A stretch of 64,000 bases of DNA from Actinokineospora iranica. GTDB taxonomy: Bacteria > Actinomycetota > Actinomycetes > Mycobacteriales > Pseudonocardiaceae. Of this stretch, positions 42,845-51,860 are shown in pieces. The notes below the pieces were generated by a model. The model worked only from the letters and a program-made list of their open reading frames with translations, made no database searches and was not told the DNA's origin. The stretch is from positions 1,082,342 to 1,146,341 of the forward strand of contig NZ_FMZZ01000001.1 in assembly GCF_900101685.1 (NCBI RefSeq), given 5' to 3'. The number at the start of each line of letters is the position of its first letter. Within the stretch, counting starts at the first letter, position 1. The position numbers and the translations under genes are program-made.

Positions 42845-44778
42845 GGTCGACAGTGTTCGTCTGCGCGGTCGCGGCGGTCTCGGTGATCACAGCGCTCACC
42901 TCGGTGACGCCGTCCGCCGCGGCCGCGCGGTCCGGCCAGGTCGGGGCCGCGCCGTTCGTCCAGGTCTACGACCCCAGCGTGGGCGAGGCGCAAGCCTGGT
43001 ACATCAACGACCACACGTTCATCCAGGACGGCGCGGGAACCTGGCACCTGTTCGGCATCACCCACGCCGAGCCCGCCGACGACGAGGACGAGGACTCCTT
43101 CGCCCACGCCACCGCGCCGGCCTTGCACGGGCCGTGGACCAAGCGCCCGCCCGCGCTGCGCACGGACCCGGCCTACGGCGAGACGCATTTGTGGGCGCCG
43201 CAGGTGATCCGGCACGGCTCGACCTACTACATGTTCTACGCGGGCGGCGGCGCCGACCCGGCCCGGCACGCGATCAACCTCGCCACGTCGACCGATCTCC
43301 AGACGTGGACCCGGCTGCCCAGCGGGCCGCTGTTCCGCGACGGCGCGGTGGCCCGCGATCCGCACGTGGTGCGGATCGGCGACCGCTGGGTCATGTACTA
43401 CACGGCGACGAGTTCTCCCAGCGGCGGCAACCACATCGTGGCCTACCGCACGAGCACCGACCTGGTGCGCTGGAGCGAGCGCGGGGTGGCGTTCACCGAC
43501 CCGACGTCCGGGTCCAGCGCGGGCAACACCGAGTCCCCGTTCGTGGTGTTCGCCGACGGCGCCTGGCGGCTGTTCCTCGGCCCGCGCGGCGGCTACGTGG
43601 GCACCGACGTGTTCACCAGCGCGGACCCGTTCCGGTTCGCCCCGGACCAGCTCAGCGGCCACGTGTTCGCGCACGCCGCGGAAGTCGTCGCCGACGGCGG
43701 CCGGTGGTGGGTCAGCCACGCGGGCTGGGGCCAGCGCGGCGTGTGGCTGGCCGGGCTGGACTTCGGCGACGGCAGTGGCCAGTACGCCGTGGAGGCCAGT
43801 TCTCCCGCCGCGGACCGGGTGGTGGTCGTGTCCGGTGTGGACGGCAGGCAGGAGGTGTTCGCGGGCGGCTCGGACCAGGTGTGGGGCCGCTACCAGGTGA
43901 CGCCCAACGGGTCCTGGTCTCAGTGGTACCCGTTCGGCGGCCCCCGCTCGGCTGTGCTTTCCGCGGCCCGCAACACCGATGGCAGGCTGGAGGTGTTCGC
44001 CGCGGGCGAGGGGCGGGTGGACCGCAGGGCGCAGTCCGCGCCGAACGCCTGGGGCGACTGGGAGTCCTTCGGCACAGCGGCGCACGGCATGACCCTGGCC
44101 CAGAACGCCGACGGCAGGCTGGAGATCCTGGCCAGCGGCCCGATAGGGATCTTCCACCGCTGGCAGACCGCACCTGGCGGCGACTGGTCGGACTGGACCG
44201 CGTTCGGCGGCCCGGCCGACTCGACCATCACCACCGGACGCGACGCCGCGGGCAGGCTCCAGGTGTTCGCCGCGGCGAACGGAACCGTGCGCCGACGCGC
44301 CCAGACCACGGCGAGCGGCGGATGGCAACCGGAGTTCGAGGTGTTCGGCACGGCCCCCAGCCTGACCGGCCTGGCAGTCAACAGGCGACCAGACGGAGCG
44401 CTCGAACTGGTCGCCTCAGACGCCACCGGCGTCATCCACCGCGTCCAGCAAGGCCCGAACGGCCCTTGGTCGCCATGGTCAGGTTTCGGCGGACCACCAC
44501 GCTCGACCATCCACTTGGGACGAAACGCCGACGGCAGGATGGAGGTCTTCGCTGGCGACGGAGCCACGATCCAGCATCGCTGGGAGAACGGCTCCGGCTG
44601 GTCAGCCTGGGAAAGGTTCGGCCCAGGCGTGTCCGGTCTCGACGTCGGCACCAATGTGGACGGCAGGATGGAGGTCCTCACCGGTTCACCCCACGGCGCA
44701 CTCGGCGGCCGCTACCAGCTTGCTCCCAGCGGCCAGTGGTCGGCTTGGACGTCGGTGGGCGGACCCGTTCTGCGCTGA
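42841..44778 (+). CDS. Secreted GH43/GH32-like glycosidase with PLL-type lectin propeller
   Basis: After a signal peptide (cleavage near AAA-RS, residue 29), residues 36-310 form a five-bladed glycosidase fold with the three expected acids: Asp in WYINDHTFI, Asp in [11 protein letters not shown] and Glu in NTESPFVVF. Residues 325-645 are the repeated propeller ([20 protein letters not shown]). Its repeats diverge more from those of the other two genes. ATG at 42841 overlaps the preceding stop. The substrate is probably a plant or microbial polysaccharide. Confidence 0.87.
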   Translation: MRSTVFVCAVAAVSVITALTSVTPSAAAARSGQVGAAPFVQVYDPSVGEAQAWYINDHTFIQDGAGTWHLFGITHAEPADDEDEDSFAHATAPALHGPWTKRPPALRTDPAYGETHLWAPQVIRHGSTYYMFYAGGGADPARHAINLATSTDLQTWTRLPSGPLFRDGAVARDPHVVRIGDRWVMYYTATSSPSGGNHIVAYRTSTDLVRWSERGVAFTDPTSGSSAGNTESPFVVFADGAWRLFLGPRGGYVGTDVFTSADPFRFAPDQLSGHVFAHAAEVVADGGRWWVSHAGWGQRGVWLAGLDFGDGSGQYAVEASSPAADRVVVVSGVDGRQEVFAGGSDQVWGRYQVTPNGSWSQWYPFGGPRSAVLSAARNTDGRLEVFAAGEGRVDRRAQSAPNAWGDWESFGTAAHGMTLAQNADGRLEILASGPIGIFHRWQTAPGGDWSDWTAFGGPADSTITTGRDAAGRLQVFAAANGTVRRRAQTTASGGWQPEFEVFGTAPSLTGLAVNRRPDGALELVASDATGVIHRVQQGPNGPWSPWSGFGGPPRSTIHLGRNADGRMEVFAGDGATIQHRWENGSGWSAWERFGPGVSGLDVGTNVDGRMEVLTGSPHGALGGRYQLAPSGQWSAWTSVGGPVLR

Positions 44779-44812
44779 CGGGGCGGGGCTTGGCTGGTGA
44801 ACCGGCCTGCCG

Positions 44813-45250
44813 TCAGGACGCGAAGACTTGGGAGTCGTCAGCGAAAGCCTTGAACTCCAGGGCGTTCCCAGCCGGGTCGAGCAGGAACATCGTCCACTGC
44901 TCGCCGGGCTGTCCCTCGAAACGGACGTACGGCTCGATCACGAACTCGACCTCCAGGCCGCGCAGCCTGTCGGCGAGCCTCTGGAATCCCGGGACGGTCA
45001 GGATCAGGCCGAAATGCGGAACCGGGACGTCGTGGCCGTCGACAGGGTTGCGCGTCCGCCGCGCGCGACTCGGCGCCAGGTGGGTGACGAACTGGTGGCC
45101 GTGCAGGTTCCAGTCGATCCACGTCTCGGCGCTGCGGCCCTGGTCGAGGCCGAGCACCTCACCGTAGAAATGACGGGCGGCAGCCAGGTCGTCGACCGGC
45201 ATGGCCAGGTGGAACCGCGGGATGGGCGAGCCGAGCACGGACGTCTCCAA
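44813..45250 (-). CDS. VOC-family (glyoxalase-like) protein
   Basis: The protein has the VOC fold: PRFHLAMPVDDLAAARHFYG, the central WIDWNLHGHQFVTHL and C-terminal MFLLDPAGNALEFKAFAD. I prefer TTG at 45250 (145 aa), with AAGGGG 7 nt upstream; a longer frame to a TTG at 45283 would run into the 44-bp palindrome. The palindrome and the divergent GntR gene suggest control by that regulator. Confidence 0.82.
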   Translation of the reverse strand: METSVLGSPIPRFHLAMPVDDLAAARHFYGEVLGLDQGRSAETWIDWNLHGHQFVTHLAPSRARRTRNPVDGHDVPVPHFGLILTVPGFQRLADRLRGLEVEFVIEPYVRFEGQPGEQWTMFLLDPAGNALEFKAFADDSQVFAS

Positions 45251-45275
45251 CGCATTTCCCCTTGGGTCGAAGCAG

Positions 45276-45319
45276 TCGAACAACTTGTCTGAATGTTAAC
45301 ATTCAGACAAGTTGTTCGA
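45276..45319. promoter_or_regulatory. 44-bp perfect palindrome, probable operator
   Basis: The arms 45276-45297 and 45298-45319 are exact reverse complements with no spacer; the core is ttgtctgaatgttaacattc followed by agacaa. It is AT-rich against the GC-rich background. It lies between the VOC gene (start at 45250, minus) and the GntR gene (45440, plus). It may be the binding site of the GntR protein or of another dimer. It could also fold as a long hairpin in either transcript. Confidence 0.75.
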
Positions 45320-45439
45320 GTCCGGCACGGCCCGTGACGCGGCGCACGGCGTGCGGGGCAAGCCGTTGAGCGCTGCTCTGACAGCCGCTGAGGGCGGCAA
45401 GCCTGAAGTTACTATGGGCGTTGCGGATGGAGGCGGACC

Positions 45440-46120
45440 ATGAGCGAACCTGGACGGGTGGCGCCCGCGCGGCGCCGCGGCTTGGCCGACGAGGTCGCCG
45501 ACCGGATCAGGGACGCCATCTTCAGCGGTTCTTACGAGCCAGGAAGCCAGCTACGCGAGGTGGAGCTGTCCGTGGCGCTGGGAGTCAGCCGCGGCCCGGT
45601 GCGTGAAGCGCTGCACAGGCTTGAGCGCGAAGGCCTCGTCCGCAGCGAGTGGCACCGCGGCGCCATGGTGACGACGCTGTCGAGCGAAGACGTCACCGAA
45701 CTCGACAGCCTGCGGGCCGCGCTGGAGCAGCTTGCTGTCCGACTGGTGATCGACCACGCCACGGACGAGGACCTGACCGCGATCGACAAGGCCGTCGAGC
45801 GGATGGACCGCGCGGCGGACGAGCACGAGATGGTGCGCTGTGACATCGACTTCCACGACGCCGTCTACGCCGCCGCGGGTCACCGGCGCCTACTCGAAGC
45901 GTGGGAGGCGATCCGGTCCCAGGTTCACCTGTTCCTGCTGACCCGGATCGGACTGAACACCGACGGCTACCTCGCCTGCGTCCCGGTCGAGCACCGCGAA
46001 CTCGCCGCGTCCCTGCGAGCCCGTGACCGCGAGGCCGCCCTGGAGCTTTTCGCCGTGCACCGCGGTCAAGCCTTGGACGTGCTCGTCAAGCATCACCGCT
46101 CCGACGTGCGGTCGCCGTGA
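45440..46120 (+). CDS. GntR-family regulator, FCD (FadR) subfamily
   Basis: The N-terminal winged helix reads LADEVADRIRDAIFSGSYEP with LGVSRGPVREALHRLEREGL as recognition helix. The C-terminal FCD domain has metal-binding positions in DIDFHDAVYAAAGHRRL and EHRELAASLRARD. The 226-residue protein should respond to a small carboxylate or sugar acid. It lies 121 bp from the 44-bp palindrome and is divergent from a VOC gene. Confidence 0.92.
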   Translation: MSEPGRVAPARRRGLADEVADRIRDAIFSGSYEPGSQLREVELSVALGVSRGPVREALHRLEREGLVRSEWHRGAMVTTLSSEDVTELDSLRAALEQLAVRLVIDHATDEDLTAIDKAVERMDRAADEHEMVRCDIDFHDAVYAAAGHRRLLEAWEAIRSQVHLFLLTRIGLNTDGYLACVPVEHRELAASLRARDREAALELFAVHRGQALDVLVKHHRSDVRSP

Positions 46121-46188
46121 TCACCGAGGTCGCCGAGAGCGAACTTCCACTCGCAGCGAAACACCACATCTCCTGAACACCCCGTTCC

Positions 46189-46480
46189 TCACCGTAGACC
46201 GATGAGCGCGTAGACCTCGTCCGCCGCCCGCGTGGCGCCTTGGCCGGTCCCGCCGGATGGTCCGATCACGATGCCCTGCAGCGCCTTCCTTGTCGAGAGT
46301 GAAGTCACGGACGGCGACGATCAGGAGAGATGTTGTATTTGATCGGCGGCATAGTGCAACTCATAGAGCGGCTTCTCCTCCGGGTGGTGAACGATCCGCT
46401 GACCGACGGCGCCGGGCAGATAGGTCACGGGGTAGCGTGGCCGCGGTCCCAAGCTGTCCTGGAGGTTGGCGATGCACTCG
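46189..46480 (-). pseudogene. Coding relics on the minus strand
   Basis: Two minus-strand segments look like decayed protein ends: QGIVIGPSGGTGQGATRAAD then EVYALIGLR ending at 46189, and RYPVTYLPGAVGQRIVHHPE then EKPLYELHYAADQ ending at 46321. Neither has a start or a recognisable family, and they are out of frame with each other. The 345-bp interval 46121-46465 holds no intact gene. Confidence 0.35.
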
Positions 46481-47326
46481 GCGGTCCGCTCGTTCCGCAC
46501 ACCTGACGGTGTCACGCTGGGGATCGAGCACTTCGGCGATGCGGCGGCGCCCTTGGTGCTGCTCGCGGGCAGCCCGACCATGCTCTCCTGGCCGGACAAG
46601 CTGTGCGAAGCGCTCGCCCGCGGCGGACGGCACGTCGTGCGCTACGACCTGCGCGACTCCGGCGCGTCGACAACCGTCGACCCCGGGGCGCCTGCCTACA
46701 CGCTGCGCGATCTCGCCGCCGACGCGGCCGCGCTCGCCCGGGGGCTCGGCGAGCGGCCCGCGCACCTGGCGGGCGTCGGCGTCGGCGGGATGGTCGCGCA
46801 GGTCGCCGCGCTCGACCACCCGGGCGCGTTCGCGGCGCTGACCCTGGCCGGAACGCGGCCCGTCGCACCAGGCCCGGTCGACGACGACCTGCCCGACCAC
46901 GACAAGGCGACGATGGAGCGGCTGTTCGCGCTCCCGACGCCCGACTGGTCCGACCGTGCCGCGGTGGCGGAGTTCGGCGCAGCCAGAGCGGAAACCCTCG
47001 GCGACGACCCCGGCGCGGCACGGGCGACCGCCGAGCGGGTCTTCGACCGCACGCCGGGCTCGGAACCCGCTGTCCACATGGCCAACCAACTCGGCATGGT
47101 GTTCGCCAAGCTCGACTGCACGCCACGCTGGCGCGAGCGCCTGCCCGAACTCGCGATACCGGCGCTCGTGGTGCACGGTCGCCACAACCGGTTCTTCCCC
47201 GTCGGCAACGGCGAGGCGCTCGCCCGCGAGATCCCCGGCGCGCGGCTGCTCGTGCTCGAACAGGCCGCCACCGCGATCCCCGACGCGGCCGTTGACGAGG
47301 TCGCCGCGGCGATGCTCACGCTCTGA
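46466..47326 (+). CDS. Alpha/beta-hydrolase-fold protein lacking the catalytic triad
   Basis: The fold and length (286 aa) match aclacinomycin-methylesterase-type hydrolases (RTPDGVTLGIEHFG, HVVRYDLRDSGAS). At the nucleophile elbow the sequence reads AGVGVGG instead of GxSxG, so the serine is Gly105. The acid region HGRHNRFFP has Asn where Asp is usual, and EQAATAIPD replaces the usual EGMGH histidine segment. The frame is intact, so this looks like a retained pseudo-enzyme with a binding role, or a recently dead gene. Confidence 0.82.
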   Translation: MAMHSAVRSFRTPDGVTLGIEHFGDAAAPLVLLAGSPTMLSWPDKLCEALARGGRHVVRYDLRDSGASTTVDPGAPAYTLRDLAADAAALARGLGERPAHLAGVGVGGMVAQVAALDHPGAFAALTLAGTRPVAPGPVDDDLPDHDKATMERLFALPTPDWSDRAAVAEFGAARAETLGDDPGAARATAERVFDRTPGSEPAVHMANQLGMVFAKLDCTPRWRERLPELAIPALVVHGRHNRFFPVGNGEALAREIPGARLLVLEQAATAIPDAAVDEVAAAMLTL

Positions 47327-47434
47327 CCACCGATGGCGCGGGCGAGCGGCGGCGGACTCTCTTGACCTCCGACGGCAAGGAGACCGATCTGCGAACGTGC
47401 CCGCGTCTACGAATACCGACTCGGCAAGCCGGAA

Positions 47435-48622
47435 TCACACGATGGTGCGCCAGTGCTCTGGCACGGGTTCGGGGTGGATGGGGTCTCCGTTGACTCTGTC
47501 CTGGTAGAACCAGTGGTGGAACTGTTCTGGTTCCACGATTCGGTTTTGGTAGCCGCGGTAGTTGTCGATGTCGTCCTGTGCGGTCTGGTGGGTGGTGCGC
47601 AGGAGGTGGCGGCGGTGGCAGATGCCGTAGTCCATGCGGTGCAGGTGGATGAGGTACAGGTTCGGGTCGTGGTTGGTGGCGTGGTCGGGGCGTTCGTGGA
47701 AGCCGCCCAGCCAGGTCATCGGCACGCGGGCCAGCAGTGGTTTGGAGTACAGGGGGTTGGCGAACCAGGTCGAGCGTTGTGCGAGCACCCGCTGGTCGGG
47801 GTCGAACGCGGATTCGCGGTCGTTGAGGTGGAGGACTTCGTAGCCGGTGCAGTTGACGAAGTCCTGGTCGAATTGGTCGATGTACTGGCCGAGGTCGCAG
47901 AAGCGCGGGTCGGGGGCGACGATCTCATCGACATCCGTGCTGAGGACGACGTCGTAGCGGTCGATGAGATCGTGTTGGTGTCGTTGGACGATGTCCCGGT
48001 GCCAGTCGCTGCTGAACTCGTCGTGGTGGATGGGGATGTGGACGAAGCGGTCGTCCGGTGCGCGGTCGGGTGCGGGTTGGTGTTCGAGGACGTAGATGTC
48101 CTCGGGGGCGAAGAATCTGGAGTAGTAGCGCAGCCAGATGGGGAAGAAGTCCGGTTCATCGCGGAAGAGGGTCACCAGGGCGCGGGTGTTGCGGTGGCAG
48201 GTGGCCGGTCTCAGCGACCACCGCTGTTGCGGCCCGTGCCAGAAGTCGAACTGGGCGAGTCGTGCCTCATGCCCTGCGTCGCCGTTCCACAGGTCCAGGT
48301 ATTTGCCGCTGGCGAGGTTGACCAGCGCGTGCTCACCGGAGCGCAGGGGCACCAGACGCCAGTGCTGGTGTCTGGTGCCCCGGACGGCTTCCAGGGCGAC
48401 CTCGGCGCCGTTGTCCCCGCCGGTGACCGTCAGAACGAGGCCGTTGGCCGCGTTCTCCACGACGACGGTGTGTTTGCCGTCATGAGCGGGCCGCAGCCGC
48501 CACTGCTGGGCCGGATCGCCTTTGTCGGGCCAGGCCTGGCGGATTCGGTGCCCGTCTGCTGCGAGAGCCTTGCCGCTGGCGGTGTTCACCAGCCCGAGTC
48601 GCCCGTCTTGCGGAAGCGTCAT
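47435..48622 (-). CDS. Glycosyltransferase (GT2_4/GT92-like) with N-terminal ricin-type lectin domain
   Basis: Residues 1-130 show ricin-B-like repeats with QxW motifs (AQQWRLRPAHDG, HQHWRLVPLR, QQRWSLRP). Residues 135-395 form a GT-A glycosyltransferase of the Glyco_tranf_2_4 type: ALVTLFRDEPDFFPIWLRYY, the metal-binding STDVDEIVAPD and GGFHERPDHATNHDP. No signal peptide or membrane helix is seen. ATG at 48622 lies 1 bp after the VWA gene stop, so the two are one operon and share the lectin module. Confidence 0.8.
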   Translation of the reverse strand: MTLPQDGRLGLVNTASGKALAADGHRIRQAWPDKGDPAQQWRLRPAHDGKHTVVVENAANGLVLTVTGGDNGAEVALEAVRGTRHQHWRLVPLRSGEHALVNLASGKYLDLWNGDAGHEARLAQFDFWHGPQQRWSLRPATCHRNTRALVTLFRDEPDFFPIWLRYYSRFFAPEDIYVLEHQPAPDRAPDDRFVHIPIHHDEFSSDWHRDIVQRHQHDLIDRYDVVLSTDVDEIVAPDPRFCDLGQYIDQFDQDFVNCTGYEVLHLNDRESAFDPDQRVLAQRSTWFANPLYSKPLLARVPMTWLGGFHERPDHATNHDPNLYLIHLHRMDYGICHRRHLLRTTHQTAQDDIDNYRGYQNRIVEPEQFHHWFYQDRVNGDPIHPEPVPEHWRTIV

Positions 48623-48623
48623 G

Positions 48624-50153
48624 TCAGATGCGTTCCAGCCGCCAGTGCTGGTTGTGCTCTTCGTGGTAGGTCGGGTAGTCACCCCAGTAGTGGAACTGGA
48701 CCGCCTTGGCGTCAGGTTCCATACTGCAACCGCGGACGTCGAGGACCTTGCCGCTGTGGAGATTCTGGATGCGGAACACCGGCCCCCTGGAGTCAGAAGA
48801 GCCCGCGGGGATGAGCAGCCATTCCTTGTGCTGACCGCTGGGGTCGGATCGGGTGAGGACTTCGGCGTTCTCTTCCCGGGACATGCCGACGACTTCGAGG
48901 TAGCGGTCGCGAGCGGGGTCGAGGTTCTTGATGCGGTAGCCGCCGCCCGCGATGGGGATCAACTCCCACTGCTCCGCGGCCAGGCCCCTGTAGACGTTCT
49001 GGTCGACGTTCCCGCCGTCGCCGGTCCACCCGGGGTCGTCCAGTTGCAGGTACAGTCCGCTCAGCGTGCACTGGATCTTGTAGGTGCCTGCCAGGTCCGG
49101 CACGATGATCTTCACGGCGGTCGACCCGGCCCGCACGCCGTCCACGACCGCGTCGACCACGCCTTCGACGGCGACTTCTCGCGTCACCGGCGCACCGGAA
49201 ACGGTCTTCGCGGCGGGGAAATCCAACTGGAAGTCGAGCGTGGCCGGGTGGGTTCCCGGGGTGAAGGGGCCATACCCCCCTGCCGGGCTGATCCGCACGA
49301 ATGGCGCGATCGCGGCGTTCGGCGCCAGGCTGACGTTGCCGATGGTGGTGATTCCCGCGGTGCCCAGGTCGATGATCGTATCGACGACGGTGTCCGGGGT
49401 GATGCCGTCCCGGTACGTGCCGCCGGTCGCGACCGCGACCCTGGAGCCCTGGTTCGCTGTGCCGCCGATAGGCCCCCTGCCCTCATAAGGGGTGCCGTTG
49501 GACAACGGCACGGGGTCGACGTTCAGCCCAGGCCCGCTGGAGCCCGACGGAGTGCTGATCACCAAAACGAAGATGCCCTGGTCCTGCAGCTTGGCGGTGA
49601 CCGAATGCTCGGTGATGTCGTAGGCGAAGCCGGACACGGCTTGGCTGATCGGGTCGTGGCCGGGTGCGTCGCCGACCCAGACGATGATCCGTTTGGCCTC
49701 GGCGCGCCAGCCGATGGACCCGCCCGGCGGCTGCGCGAGCTGGTCGAGGGCGTAGAACTGGCCTTCCGCGGTGGTCGTGCCGCCCGCGACGCTCCAGGCG
49801 CGGATGCCGTCCGCGGCCGCTTGCGGGCTCGGGCTCAGTGGAACCTGGTTCTGGAAACGCTCGGCAGTCGGGAAGTCCAGGTCCCGGTAGTTGCCGACGC
49901 CGAAGTGCACGTCGGCGTTCACCTGGTTCGCTGCGGCCACGAGCTTGTTCAGGATTTCCTCGACCCGGGCGCGGACCGCGGCGATGATGCTGCCCATGCT
50001 GCCCGTGCTGTCTGACAGGAAATAGACATCGATCTTGGGGATCACGCCGCTGTCCGCCAGGTGCACCTGTACCGGTTCCTGGTGGCTGTCGAGCGAGTCG
50101 GGGTTTGTCGCGAGCTCGATGTTCGACGGGGACAGATTCGTGGTCGCGGGCAT
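48624..50153 (-). CDS. VWA-domain protein with C-terminal ricin-type lectin domain
   Basis: Residues about 40-250 form a von Willebrand A domain with the MIDAS motif YFLSDSTGSMGS and VHFGVGNYRD. A beta-sandwich-like region follows (about 270-370), then a ricin-B-like lectin of about 130 residues with QWELIPIAGGGYRI, HKEWLLIPAG and NQHWRLERI. No signal peptide is visible, so export is unclear. ATG at 50153 has GAGGAGG upstream. It is the first gene of an operon with the lectin-tailed glycosyltransferase. Confidence 0.83.
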   Translation of the reverse strand: MPATTNLSPSNIELATNPDSLDSHQEPVQVHLADSGVIPKIDVYFLSDSTGSMGSIIAAVRARVEEILNKLVAAANQVNADVHFGVGNYRDLDFPTAERFQNQVPLSPSPQAAADGIRAWSVAGGTTTAEGQFYALDQLAQPPGGSIGWRAEAKRIIVWVGDAPGHDPISQAVSGFAYDITEHSVTAKLQDQGIFVLVISTPSGSSGPGLNVDPVPLSNGTPYEGRGPIGGTANQGSRVAVATGGTYRDGITPDTVVDTIIDLGTAGITTIGNVSLAPNAAIAPFVRISPAGGYGPFTPGTHPATLDFQLDFPAAKTVSGAPVTREVAVEGVVDAVVDGVRAGSTAVKIIVPDLAGTYKIQCTLSGLYLQLDDPGWTGDGGNVDQNVYRGLAAEQWELIPIAGGGYRIKNLDPARDRYLEVVGMSREENAEVLTRSDPSGQHKEWLLIPAGSSDSRGPVFRIQNLHSGKVLDVRGCSMEPDAKAVQFHYWGDYPTYHEEHNQHWRLERI

Positions 50154-50542
50154 GGTGTAGCGCCTCCTCGTCCGGGAGTTGAACTCCCTGATTTGCAGTG
50201 CTTCCCTTCGAGGATTGCGACTCAGGACCCACAACGGAATAACCAGTCCGGCTTGTCAGCCGAAAGTGTTTATTTCGGCGATTGCATTCCACTCACCGGG
50301 AATCACCCGCACAGCGGTTTCGATAAGTCTGTCCGAGCCAGTGAAGATGATCTTCGCAGCTCAAACTCCGCCATGTCGGTGAGATCTGATCGGTGCGATG
50401 ACCAGGCTGGAGCAGGATTACACCCTTATTCTCACTGTGTGCGACTTCAACGCCTGCTCGGCGGCCTCACCCGAAAGTGGCATTGTGAACCCGGGGCGCC
50501 GTGCCAAATGCTGGGACGTGGGATCGGGATTCGGGGAGGCGT
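50154..50542. other. Intergenic region between VWA operon and GT2 gene
   Basis: These 389 bp between divergent genes hold no supported gene. Base composition is less GC-rich than the flanks around 50250-50420, fitting promoters for both directions. No operator-like palindrome was found. Confidence 0.4.
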
Positions 50543-50675
50543 ATGTCTTTGCTGGCCGGCACCGGAATCGGCGTGGTCATTCTCACAGTTTCAGCATTGG
50601 TGCGTATCGGATTGGGAGCGGCATCAAATGGGGGCAGCGGAAATCCGCCAGAACATGATCCCGGGCGCAGGAGGG
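50543..50675 (+). other. Small membrane-helix frame upstream of and overlapping the GT2 gene
   Basis: ATG at 50543 has a strong GGGGAGG site and reads MSLLAGTGIGVVILTVSALV followed by a short basic region, like the first transmembrane helix of a GT2 membrane enzyme. It is in a different frame from the GT2 domain. Either a frameshift has separated the helix from its enzyme, or a short membrane peptide is translationally coupled to it. The frame stays open to 50812. Confidence 0.45.
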
Positions 50676-51860
50676 ATGACGTCGGAAGGTCCCTCGGAAG
50701 CCCGGCGGTCGCGGTTTCCCGACACCGTGTCGGTGGTGATTCCGGCGCACAACGAAGAGGCGTCGATCGCCACGACCATTCGGTCGTGCCGCGCGCAGAG
50801 CTACCCGATTGACCAGATCATCGTGGTCGCCGACAACTGTTCGGACCGCACCGCCGACATCGCCCGCGAACTGGGGGTCGTCGTGATCGAGGGAAAGGGC
50901 GGCTCGAAGGCGTCGGCGCAGAACATGGCCTTGCCGGTGATCACCAGCGACGCGGTGGTCGCACTCGACGCGGACGCCACCCTGAGCACCCGCGCCGTGG
51001 AGCAGATGATGGACACGTTGCGCCGGGGTTACGCGGGAACCTGCCCGTCCGCGCTGCCCCGCGACACCGACACCTTCTACAGCCGGTACCGCACGCTCTA
51101 CCACGCGATCGCCAACGGCTGGGTCCGGCCGTTGCAGGATGTGTTCGGCAGGCAACTTGTCCTCAGCGGCATGGCCAACTGCCACCGCATGGACGTCCTG
51201 CGCGAGGTCGGCGGCTTCCCCGACGACAACATCACCGAGGACTTCAACCTCACCTGGACGCTGCACCGCCGCGGCTACCGGGTCGAGTTCACGCCCGAGG
51301 CGTTCGTCTACACCCAGGAGCCCACGTCCCTGGCCGAACTGCTGTCCCAGATGCACCGCTGGACCGCCGGGTTCGCCCAGACGATGGTCAAGCACCGCGC
51401 CCCGATGATGGACAGCGGCTCGTTCATCGTGGTCGCCTCCCAGGTGGTCGACTCACTGGTGGGCGGACTGGCCACCTGCACGCTGGCGCCCTATCTCGCC
51501 CGGCACGGAGTGGTGCGCGGACTGCGCAGCTGGTGGAGCCCGCTGTGGGTCGTCATCGCCGTCGCCTCCGTCGCGGTGGCCGCGCGGCAGCTTGGGTGGC
51601 GCACGACGGTGAAGTGCCTGCCCAGCTGGCTGGCCCTGCAGTACCTCACCGGGCCACTGACCGCGTGGTGGCTGTTCCGCGAATGGGTGCTCGGCCGCAG
51701 GCTGACGACCTGGACCGGCCGACACGGACGCCGACCGGCGCTGACTCCGATGACACCCCGGCGCAAAGCCGTGGCGGGTGCGAGCGCACTCGCCTGCGCA
51801 CTGCTCGGCGCACGCGCCTGGCGGCGTTCAGTCAGCCCGGCGACGCGCCCGCTCCGATGA
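50628..51860 (+). CDS. Processive family 2 glycosyltransferase
   Basis: The GT-A domain has VSVVIPAHNEEASI, the DxD in VALDADATL, the ED of DDNITEDFNLTW and the QxxRW-type QMHRWTAG typical of processive enzymes (hyaluronan synthase, NodC, cellulose synthase). Two or three membrane helices follow (about 310-390). It would build or extend an exported polysaccharide. Start candidates are ATG at 50628 (GGGAG upstream) and ATG at 50676. An upstream out-of-frame helix may belong to the original protein. Confidence 0.85.
   Translation: MGAAEIRQNMIPGAGGMTSEGPSEARRSRFPDTVSVVIPAHNEEASIATTIRSCRAQSYPIDQIIVVADNCSDRTADIARELGVVVIEGKGGSKASAQNMALPVITSDAVVALDADATLSTRAVEQMMDTLRRGYAGTCPSALPRDTDTFYSRYRTLYHAIANGWVRPLQDVFGRQLVLSGMANCHRMDVLREVGGFPDDNITEDFNLTWTLHRRGYRVEFTPEAFVYTQEPTSLAELLSQMHRWTAGFAQTMVKHRAPMMDSGSFIVVASQVVDSLVGGLATCTLAPYLARHGVVRGLRSWWSPLWVVIAVASVAVAARQLGWRTTVKCLPSWLALQYLTGPLTAWWLFREWVLGRRLTTWTGRHGRRPALTPMTPRRKAVAGASALACALLGARAWRRSVSPATRPLR

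Noticed and set aside
40220..44770. Regularly spaced repeats as a CRISPR array
   Set aside because: The repeats are coding, degenerate, in frame and about 140 nt apart, corresponding to propeller blades.
40918..44778. A 1286-codon plus-strand frame over the lectin-tailed genes
   Set aside because: It is the off-frame shadow of three genes; only its final part, from 42841, is in the true frame of the third gene.
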